A stretch of DNA of 64,000 nt, from NCBI RefSeq assembly GCF_030691015.1, contig NZ_JAUYFF010000001.1:434001-498000 (forward strand), given 5' to 3'. Below, piece after piece: positions 42,793 through 49,527 of this stretch (its first letter is position 1; each line of letters starts with the position of its first letter). Source of the stretch: Sulfuricurvum sp. Its GTDB lineage: Bacteria; Campylobacterota; Campylobacteria; Campylobacterales; Sulfurimonadaceae. The translations under genes were made by a program, and so were the position numbers. The notes beneath the pieces were generated by a model. That model saw only the letters and a program-made list of their open reading frames with translations, did no database searches and was not told the origin of the DNA.

Positions 42793-43380
42793 ATGACACA
42801 ACCCTACAATGGAATGAGAAAGGGTATCTCTCTTGTCGAGATGACGATTGCCGTTATCTTATTCGCTCTCTTATCGACGGTTGCAATGCTCTATTACAAA
42901 AATCTTTTTAATATTGATTTAACATCAAAAAAAGCACGGATTGCTGCTTTGATGGATCAAGGTTATCAGCTCTCAGGAGCCTATGATGTATTTCAGGCTC
43001 AAATGGGTTATTCACCCTCTCTTACTGATTTAAGTGAATTTAATGCTACCAATGTATTGATTCTACGAAGACTTCCAAATGATATCCGTGAAATGACCTC
43101 CGTCGGATGGGAATTGAATACCACAACACCGGTAGGACGTCCTGCATTCTTATTTCCGATCGATCTTAACGGTACTACGTATAATTCGTTAGGGGATGAT
43201 GATCTTTACTGTGCGATTTATAATCATGAAATCAATAAAACAGTAGAACTTAACACCTCCAACCATGCTGTGGACTATGGTGATATGGTTACAAACTATG
43301 CACGATACGGAGATAGTTTTTGCTTTTCCGAGAGTAATGGTACCACCGGTTACAAACATTGGATAGCGGTTGTAAAATAA
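42793..43380 (+). CDS. Prepilin 3 (type IV pilin-like)
   Basis: A 195-residue prepilin. Its leader and cleavage region are the same as in prepilin 2 (MRKG then ISLVEM), but the globular part is diverged. Cysteines 140 and 177 are in matching places (DDDLYCAIYNHE corresponds to DDEQYCAIINHE). Six D/E-X-N-X-S/T sequons occur at Asn84, 109, 126, 148, 154 and 182; the total is kept although most lie in different sequence contexts. First gene of a probable sigma-28 operon; the minor prepilin gene starts 4 bases after its stop. Confidence 0.83.
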   Translation: MTQPYNGMRKGISLVEMTIAVILFALLSTVAMLYYKNLFNIDLTSKKARIAALMDQGYQLSGAYDVFQAQMGYSPSLTDLSEFNATNVLILRRLPNDIREMTSVGWELNTTTPVGRPAFLFPIDLNGTTYNSLGDDDLYCAIYNHEINKTVELNTSNHAVDYGDMVTNYARYGDSFCFSESNGTTGYKHWIAVVK

Positions 43381-43384
43381 AACG

Positions 43385-43879
43385 ATGCAAAGAAGCGCTT
43401 TTACTCAAATTGAAATAGCCTTGAGTGTTTTCTTAGCGGGGCTTATGGGAGCATTGACATACTATTATATCAATCTCTCATCGCTCAATAAAAGTCAGTA
43501 TAAAAGCGCGTTACAATCACATTTCAATTTAATTGAATCTATGGTTTTCCAGTGTAAAAGTTTATCCGAGCAGTTTCCTAAAGAGCTTGATAGCTCTACT
43601 AATGCGTCGAATACCCTTTTAACAGAGCTGGAGTGCAATACCTCAATTCCTTATTCTTTGAATGGAGGGAGAAATGGATTTATTCCCCTTCCCCCTACCG
43701 GTTTTACACCCTATAAAGCAACAGAATCAGGAAGTATATTTTTCATTGCAACGAGTGCAGACAATAATTCCACGCAAGACGATGCCCTTAAAAGTCTTAT
43801 CCTTAACTACACCCCTCAACAAGCAAGTTTGGAGCACAATGCCACTTCGGCAATTTTCAAATTTTACCTATCACGCTGA
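43385..43879 (+). CDS. Minor prepilin-like protein
   Basis: A 164-residue protein with a very short class III leader. The leader is MQRSA followed by FTQIEIALSVFLAG, so Glu is at +5 but Ala instead of Gly is at -1, which some minor pilins tolerate. A hydrophobic helix (about 6-28) leads into a globular part with cysteines 57 and 84. Three sequons (Asn85, 128, 152) are present. It sits between prepilin 3 and the ATPase, as minor pilins that prime assembly often do. Confidence 0.72.
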   Translation: MQRSAFTQIEIALSVFLAGLMGALTYYYINLSSLNKSQYKSALQSHFNLIESMVFQCKSLSEQFPKELDSSTNASNTLLTELECNTSIPYSLNGGRNGFIPLPPTGFTPYKATESGSIFFIATSADNNSTQDDALKSLILNYTPQQASLEHNATSAIFKFYLSR

Positions 43880-43919
43880 TTATCCCCTTTTTGTGTTATA
43901 ATTAAACCAAAAAGTGCCA

Positions 43920-45482
43920 ATGAATATTAAAAAGATATTAACGCCAAAGCAATTTGAAGTATGCCAAAAAGAGCAATACTATTATCAGCAAATCGGCATT
44001 AAAAAACATCTTCTCGATATTGCACTTTCTCATCACTTTGTCCAGAAAAAAGAGACTTCTAAAACCTACAATCTAGAACTCATGAAAGAGTATGAGATGG
44101 TCATCGCCGAAGAGAGCGATGATCTTCTCAAAATTCTCCGTAAAGAGCTTTTGGGCGAAAAACGCCTTGCTGAACTCAGTCAAAAAGTACATAAAAAAGT
44201 TGAACAAAAAAATATTCCCGTACGTGAATTTCAACAAAAATATACAGCTCTTCTTCGTGTTGACCCCGAAAGCATTGAACGCAAAATCAAACAATTTAAT
44301 GCGATGGATTACGAAGAAAATGAAGTTATTGATATCTTTGAAATGCTCCTCGAATACGGCATTCAACGTTCTGCCAGTGATATTCATATCAATGCGTATG
44401 AGTCATTTTATTGGCTCCGATATCGAATCGACGGCAAAATCATAGCCCGCTACCTTCTAAACCATGAACTGGCCGGACGTTTTGCACTCATCATCAAAGA
44501 GCGTTGTAATATCGATATGATCAATGTTTTTGCCCCACAGGGGGGAAGCTTTTCACGCGAATACGAAAACCGTACGATCGATTTTCGTATTGAGATTGCT
44601 CCCTCACAATATGGCGAAAATGTTGTTTTACGTATTTTGGACAAAGCCAGTAATATCAAATCACTCAATACCCTTTTTCCTAAAAGCCATCCGATGTCGG
44701 AGCACGTTCACCATTTCGTCAACCAATCCAGCGGATTCTTCCTCGTCGTAGGACCGACCGGAAGCGGTAAAACAACGACGCTCAATGCTATTTTGAATCA
44801 ACGCGACAGATTGCATGAAATTATTTATACGATTGAAGATCCGATCGAGTACAAAATCGACTTTGTAACCCAATACCAAATAAATGAATCCAGTGGTTTT
44901 ACCTTTGCGGAGGGGATGAAATCAATCATGCGTCAAGACCCTGACGTCATCGTCATCGGGGAGATGCGTGATCGTGAATCGATCCTCACCGGACTTAAAG
45001 CGGCCCACAGCGGACACATGGTTTTCTCCACCCTCCATACCCCCAACAGTTTTATGGCGATGGAACGGATCCGAGATGAGGGGGGAGATTTATTTATCCT
45101 TGCCTATTCTCTCAGCGGTGTTGTCGCACAGCGCCTAGTCCCAAAACTTTGTACATGTAAACAACCGTGTAATGTTGAAGACGGAAAAGCATTTTTTACG
45201 ACTGAGAGTTACGGTTTTGAGAAAAGTGGCTGTATCCGGTGTAATTTTACCGGGTACAGCGGACGGGCATTGCTCATGGATATGGTCTTTATACCCGGAG
45301 ATATGAAGGTTCGTTATCAATTCTATCTTGCCCTCAAAAACAGTACGGTGTTTAAAGCATGGGAGCACTTTATTACCTTTAGCTATTTTCAATCTGCCGC
45401 CTATTTATTCGAAATGGGACTCTGCGATTACGAAACGCTCTCTCGTGAATTGTTGTCCTTAGGATACGTTCATGAAACCTGA
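43920..45482 (+). CDS. GspE/PilB-type assembly ATPase (CtsE-like)
   Basis: A 520-residue hexameric assembly ATPase. An unusual N-terminal region (1-125) is followed by the core: arginine-finger/Asp-box area (DIHINAYESFYWLRYRIDGK), Walker A GPTGSGKT (278-285), Asp box TIEDPIEY, Walker B DPDVIVIGEMRD, His box TLHT. Near the C-terminus a cysteine set (KLCTCKQPC, then CIRC) forms the zinc site seen in GspE and MshE. It powers pilin polymerisation at the inner membrane. No PilT-type retraction ATPase is present. I start at ATG 43920; a GTG at 43914 is possible. Confidence 0.92.
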   Translation: MNIKKILTPKQFEVCQKEQYYYQQIGIKKHLLDIALSHHFVQKKETSKTYNLELMKEYEMVIAEESDDLLKILRKELLGEKRLAELSQKVHKKVEQKNIPVREFQQKYTALLRVDPESIERKIKQFNAMDYEENEVIDIFEMLLEYGIQRSASDIHINAYESFYWLRYRIDGKIIARYLLNHELAGRFALIIKERCNIDMINVFAPQGGSFSREYENRTIDFRIEIAPSQYGENVVLRILDKASNIKSLNTLFPKSHPMSEHVHHFVNQSSGFFLVVGPTGSGKTTTLNAILNQRDRLHEIIYTIEDPIEYKIDFVTQYQINESSGFTFAEGMKSIMRQDPDVIVIGEMRDRESILTGLKAAHSGHMVFSTLHTPNSFMAMERIRDEGGDLFILAYSLSGVVAQRLVPKLCTCKQPCNVEDGKAFFTTESYGFEKSGCIRCNFTGYSGRALLMDMVFIPGDMKVRYQFYLALKNSTVFKAWEHFITFSYFQSAAYLFEMGLCDYETLSRELLSLGYVHET

Positions 45483-46512
45483 TATTCTCACTCTCTTAAA
45501 GACGCTTCAACTCTCATTGGAAAATGGCAAAAGTCTTACCAATGCCCTTAATTTATTGCAAAATACAACAAAAAACAAAGATGAGCGTATTGCTTACGGG
45601 AAAATCACACGCTCTATCCAAGAGGGCGCTTCGTTTTCAAAAGCGGTAGAAAAATATGTCTCTCCTTCTCCCGACATTATCCAATTTGTTGCCATGGCGG
45701 AAAAGGGGGGATCGTTTGTAAAAACCCTAAAATCTGTGGTGAGCTATCTTGAAATAAAAAATAAGTTTCACCAAGAGTCTAATGATAAAATTGCTCTTCC
45801 GATGATCTATTTTACGTTAACGGCTACGATTATTATTTTCGTCCGTTTCTTTGCGGTCCCCTTTCATATACAAGAAGCCAAAACGTATGACCCGAAAATT
45901 TTTGTCATTATTGCCGAGCATTTAGATATGGCTCTTGCTTTAAGCAATTTGCTCTTCGGGGGGCTACTTCTCTTTTCAGCCTATTTTTTTATTGTTATGA
46001 TTGCCCTCTTTAACTACACGGGGATCGTGCAAGGAATTGCTAAACGATTTGCTTCACGGCTTCCTATGTCATCAAAAATCATTGAGTACTTCGAAAAATT
46101 TATCCTGTTGAGTTTACTCAGTGCCATGTTAAAAAATGGAGTCTCCTTGAAGACAGCTTTTAAAACAGCAGCAGCAGGCACGCTGGTTCCCAGTATTGCA
46201 AAACAATTTAACGGAATTCTTGCCCAAGTGAGTCGAGGTGAAAAAAACTTTTGGACTATCCCATTTTTCGAAGATATCGAACAGCATTTGCTAGCAGGCG
46301 CAGGAACCGTTACTCAACTGGGAGATATATTAGAACAATTTGCCGATCGTGCGAGACTTAATGCACTTGCTATGGCAGGGAAATTTTTTCGTATCATTAC
46401 TATACTGGCTATCTTATTATTGGCATTTGCGGTATTTGTCGAATTTTTCACGATTGTCTTGACCCAAGTGTTGATTCAGCAAGAAATCGTTAATAGTGCG
46501 GGTCGGGCATAA
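45472..46512 (+). CDS. GspF/PilC-type inner-membrane platform protein (CtsF-like)
   Basis: A 346-residue platform protein with two GspF domains. The first cytoplasmic domain (about 1-110; KTLQLSLENGKSLTNALNLL, QFVAMAEKGGSFVKTLKSV) is followed by a span near 111-133 and another near 150-177. The second domain follows (about 195-310; LLSLLSAMLKNGVSLKTAFK), with a last span near 312-335. It overlaps the ATPase gene by 11 bases. With the ATPase it should form the pilin-assembly motor. Confidence 0.9.
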   Translation: MKPDILTLLKTLQLSLENGKSLTNALNLLQNTTKNKDERIAYGKITRSIQEGASFSKAVEKYVSPSPDIIQFVAMAEKGGSFVKTLKSVVSYLEIKNKFHQESNDKIALPMIYFTLTATIIIFVRFFAVPFHIQEAKTYDPKIFVIIAEHLDMALALSNLLFGGLLLFSAYFFIVMIALFNYTGIVQGIAKRFASRLPMSSKIIEYFEKFILLSLLSAMLKNGVSLKTAFKTAAAGTLVPSIAKQFNGILAQVSRGEKNFWTIPFFEDIEQHLLAGAGTVTQLGDILEQFADRARLNALAMAGKFFRIITILAILLLAFAVFVEFFTIVLTQVLIQQEIVNSAGRA

Positions 46513-46522
46513 GGGGGATCGG

Positions 46523-47182
46523 ATGAGAAAAGGGTTTATGCTGATAGAAGTAATGGTTGCGATTATTATGGCCGGGCTTCTTGCTGCTGTCTTAGCTACG
46601 ATCGGTTATTACACGGTTATCCAAGGCAATACCCTCAAGCAGCAAAATAGCAAAACAATACTGGAAGTTATCCGAAGCCGTTTGCTCAATTCGGCTTCAA
46701 ACCCTGATAATGACTCCTATTTTGAGTTACTTAAAGAAGAAGCCGGTTCAACGGTTCCGGTTGTAGTGGGTCTTGGTAAAGATGCTTGGGGACGTAATAT
46801 TTACTATTCTACCTACGATTTCGGTGCCCATAATTCTAATGCAACCTATGCCGATAACAATACAACCTCTATCTCTCCCAATGCCAATATACTTGGGCGT
46901 CTGATCAGCCGAGGAGAAGACGGTATTTTACAAACCAATGCAACCCATTCAAGTGCTCAAAGCGATGATATTATGGTCGAAATTGGAATTGGTGAAACGA
47001 ATCACTTAAAACTCTATAACGGTTCAGAAGTCACCACTCAAACTCGTGGCTACAACAGTGCCATTGTATCCGCAACAGAGCCCGCATCGCCGATTCATGG
47101 AACACTCTGGTACAGCGAGAACAATTCCACTTTGTATATGTATAATACCACCGATGGCAACTGGACTCAAATTTCCCCCTAA
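46523..47182 (+). CDS. Minor prepilin/pseudopilin-like protein
   Basis: A 219-residue protein with a four-residue class III leader (MRKG) followed by FMLIEVMVAIIMAG, giving Gly at -1 and Glu at +5. A GspG-like segment occurs in the middle (GKDAWGRNIYYSTYD), then threonine/asparagine-rich sequence. Three sequons occur (Asn113, 201, 213). I start at ATG 46523 with GGGGG 6 bases upstream; an earlier GTG start would lie inside the GspF gene. It ends 5 bases before the flaA promoter. Confidence 0.75.
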   Translation: MRKGFMLIEVMVAIIMAGLLAAVLATIGYYTVIQGNTLKQQNSKTILEVIRSRLLNSASNPDNDSYFELLKEEAGSTVPVVVGLGKDAWGRNIYYSTYDFGAHNSNATYADNNTTSISPNANILGRLISRGEDGILQTNATHSSAQSDDIMVEIGIGETNHLKLYNGSEVTTQTRGYNSAIVSATEPASPIHGTLWYSENNSTLYMYNTTDGNWTQISP

Positions 47183-47186
47183 TCGT

Positions 47187-47213
47187 TAAAGTTTTTTGTT
47201 TATCCTCCGATAT
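47187..47213 (+). promoter_or_regulatory. Sigma-28 (FliA) promoter of flaA
   Basis: TAAAGTTT (47187-47194), 11 bases, TCCGATAT (47206-47213), 67 bases before the flaA start. It matches the flagellin promoter consensus closely and is the reference for the two prepilin promoters upstream. Confidence 0.88.
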
Positions 47214-47280
47214 AGTCTGTAACAGCAAGGACGCTGAACTAACTTAAGAGCAAAACGCTCTTGCGATAAAAGGATTTATC

Positions 47281-49302
47281 ATGGGTTTCAGAATTAACAC
47301 TAACATTGCGGCAATGAACGCACACACAAATTCAACGGTTAATAATCGTAGTTTGGATGATTCTCTCTCTAAATTGAGTTCGGGTCTACGTATTAATAAA
47401 GCGGCGGATGATGCATCGGGGATGGTTATTGCCGATTCTCTACGAACACAAGCAAACTCACTAGGACAAGCTATTTCCAATGCAAATGACGGAATCGGAA
47501 TTATCCAGGTTGCCGACAAAGCAATGGATGAGCAATTAAAAATTCTCGATACCATTAAAACCAAAGCGATTCAAGCAGGGTCTGATTCACAAAGTACTTC
47601 ATCACGTACAGCGATTCAAAAAGACGTTAACCGTCTCTTGGAACAATTGGACAATATCGCAAAAACAACGGCGTTCAACGGAACACAGCTTTTGAGCGGA
47701 AACTTCTCGAATAAAGAGTTCCAAGTCGGTGCATACAGCAATCAAACCATTAAAGCTTCTATCGCTAATACTCAAAGTTTGGCTATCGGAAATACCTCTA
47801 CGAAAGTGGACCAAGTTCAAGTAGGAAATTTTGCAACCAGCACTTTAGCGCATCCTCTTGATAAAAATGCAACGGTATTGACATTTACCGGAGCCGATGG
47901 TATCAATGCACAAGGTTTGGCGGCAGGTGATACAATCCGTATCGACGGTGTCGGCGATTTTACAATCCAACACATCAGCGGAACAATGACTACTGCGGGA
48001 ACCATGTCAGGTATCGCGATCACACTCGATCGTGCACTCGGTAAAACAGTGAGCGTCGGTTCTTCTTTTGGTGTGTCATTAGTAAAAACAACCGCTGAAA
48101 ACCTCAGTACGTTTTCTCCTGCAGCAGTCACGGGCGGTGTTACTATGACTACCAATAGCAGTAACATTAACGGGTTTGCGATCGGCGATAAAATGAACGT
48201 TACCATCAGTGACGGTTCATCTTTAGTCTATACTCTTGTCAGTGTCGCCGGAGCATCAACAGGGACAACTTCAGGTGTTCTTATCTGGTCTGCCGCTGCT
48301 GCAGGTACAGCCGGAGTTATTTCTCTTGCAACCGTCTCGGTAAATGACCGTGCGAGCATGGGTACCGATTTTACATCAGCTGATTACGCTCAATATACCA
48401 TCGAAGGTGTTAAACTTGACGGTGTACAAATGACCGATTCAAGCGGTAACGGTGTAGCGCAAAGTGGTCTTGGCCGTATTGCCGATCTTATCAATGCTGC
48501 TTCCGGTCAAACCGGTGTTAAAGCGGTTGCGAATACTGAAATCAACAGTAATATCGCCGTACAAGGGGGAACATTACTCTCCAATATCACCATCAACGGA
48601 ACAACAATCCTCAGTTCTGGAGCGTCGATCCTAAGTAGTGATACGGATAATACCTTGGTTACGGCTATCAACGATAAAACGTCATTGACCGGTGTTACCG
48701 CCAGTTTGGAAAGTGACGGTACGTTAACTCTTTCTTCTGATGGACGTGCGGTTAACTTGAGCGGTATGAGTGCTGCAGCAGGACTTAACGACGGTGTTTA
48801 TGCCGGACGTTTGGAATTGGTCAAACAAGGCGGCGGTGATATCACGGTTAGTTCGTCTCACTTCAGCAATTCAGGGTTAACTGCCTCACTTACAACAGCG
48901 AAGGCTTTAACAGATACAACAAGTTCAAGCGTACTCAGCGATTTGATCTACGGTCAAGTAGATGATAACAATGACGGCTTGGTAAACACCAGTGACAAAG
49001 TAGGTCTTTTGTTAACTCGTGAGGGTGCAACAAAAGCTATGGATATCACAGAATCTGCGATTGCCCGTTTGGATGCGATCCGTGCAGACCTCGGGTCGGT
49101 ACAAAACCAACTCGTTGTTACGGTGAATAACATCGCGGTAACACAAGTTAACGTTAGAGCGGCAGAATCACAAATCCGTGATGTCGACTTTGCAGCTGAG
49201 AGTGCAAACTTCTCTAAATTCAATATCCTTGCGCAATCTGGCTCATACGCTATGAGTCAAGCAAACGCTGTTCAACAAAACGTCCTAAGACTACTTCAGT
49301 AG
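47281..49302 (+). CDS. flaA: Flagellin A (sigma-28 controlled)
   Basis: A 673-residue flagellin. The N-terminal D0/D1 (about 1-170) has MGFRINTNIAAMNAH and LSSGLRINKAADDASGM. The C-terminal D1/D0 (about 590-673) has NQLVVTVNNIAVTQVNVRAA and ends in LLQ. The middle D2/D3 (about 170-590) is threonine/serine/glycine-rich, larger than the roughly 575-residue Campylobacter flagellins and exposed for glycosylation. The D1 segment LDTIKTKAIQ (89-98) is the epsilon type that does not trigger TLR5 in pathogens. It has the same length as flaB (673), and the two differ mainly in the middle and in scattered substitutions. A hairpin pair follows. Confidence 0.96.
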   Translation: MGFRINTNIAAMNAHTNSTVNNRSLDDSLSKLSSGLRINKAADDASGMVIADSLRTQANSLGQAISNANDGIGIIQVADKAMDEQLKILDTIKTKAIQAGSDSQSTSSRTAIQKDVNRLLEQLDNIAKTTAFNGTQLLSGNFSNKEFQVGAYSNQTIKASIANTQSLAIGNTSTKVDQVQVGNFATSTLAHPLDKNATVLTFTGADGINAQGLAAGDTIRIDGVGDFTIQHISGTMTTAGTMSGIAITLDRALGKTVSVGSSFGVSLVKTTAENLSTFSPAAVTGGVTMTTNSSNINGFAIGDKMNVTISDGSSLVYTLVSVAGASTGTTSGVLIWSAAAAGTAGVISLATVSVNDRASMGTDFTSADYAQYTIEGVKLDGVQMTDSSGNGVAQSGLGRIADLINAASGQTGVKAVANTEINSNIAVQGGTLLSNITINGTTILSSGASILSSDTDNTLVTAINDKTSLTGVTASLESDGTLTLSSDGRAVNLSGMSAAAGLNDGVYAGRLELVKQGGGDITVSSSHFSNSGLTASLTTAKALTDTTSSSVLSDLIYGQVDDNNDGLVNTSDKVGLLLTREGATKAMDITESAIARLDAIRADLGSVQNQLVVTVNNIAVTQVNVRAAESQIRDVDFAAESANFSKFNILAQSGSYAMSQANAVQQNVLRLLQ

Positions 49303-49311
49303 TCTGACTGA

Positions 49312-49327
49312 GCTATCGTAAGATAGC
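49312..49327 (+). terminator. Hairpin 1 after flaA
   Basis: GCTATC (49312-49317), loop GTAA, GATAGC (49322-49327) immediately follows the flaA stop; no T-tract. Confidence 0.45.
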
Positions 49328-49342
49328 GAGGACAATTTCTCG

Positions 49343-49367
49343 TGACAGCAGTCTTTTGACTGCGTCA
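49343..49367 (+). terminator. Hairpin 2 after flaA
   Basis: TGAC-A-GCAGTC, loop TTTT, GACTGC-GTCA forms a 10-bp stem with one bulge (core stems 49348-49353 and 49358-49363). It is the likely 3' end of flaA mRNA, although no run of T follows. Confidence 0.5.
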
Positions 49368-49458
49368 TCTCTCTAATCCCCTCTCTTCACAACCTAAAAA
49401 ACATTACTTTCTTTATCGATTCTTCTTTTTCTCTATTTATTATTGTTATATCCAAATA

Positions 49459-49476
49459 TTGGAACTCTTTTTGCTT
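49459..49476 (+). promoter_or_regulatory. Sigma-54 promoter of flaB
   Basis: TTGGAACTCTTTTTGCTT matches the RpoN consensus; GG (49461-49462) and GC (49473-49474) are 10 bases apart. It lies about 52 bases before the flaB start. The same flaA(sigma-28)/flaB(sigma-54) split exists in Campylobacter. Confidence 0.88.
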
Positions 49477-49527
49477 TAATTCTGACTAGATAAGCGCATG
49501 GACGCAAAACCACATCAAGGATTTATC

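Larger units (their letters stand above)
41272..43380 (+). repeat. Tandem prepilin gene triplication
   Basis: Three prepilin genes lie head to tail (41272-41874, 42042-42647, 42793-43380). Copies 1 and 2 are nearly identical through about 165 codons. Copies 2 and 3 share the promoter, leader and first 17 codons (MTQPYNGMRKGISLVEM) but diverge afterwards. This points to duplication followed by divergence or gene conversion of the 5' ends. Confidence 0.8.
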
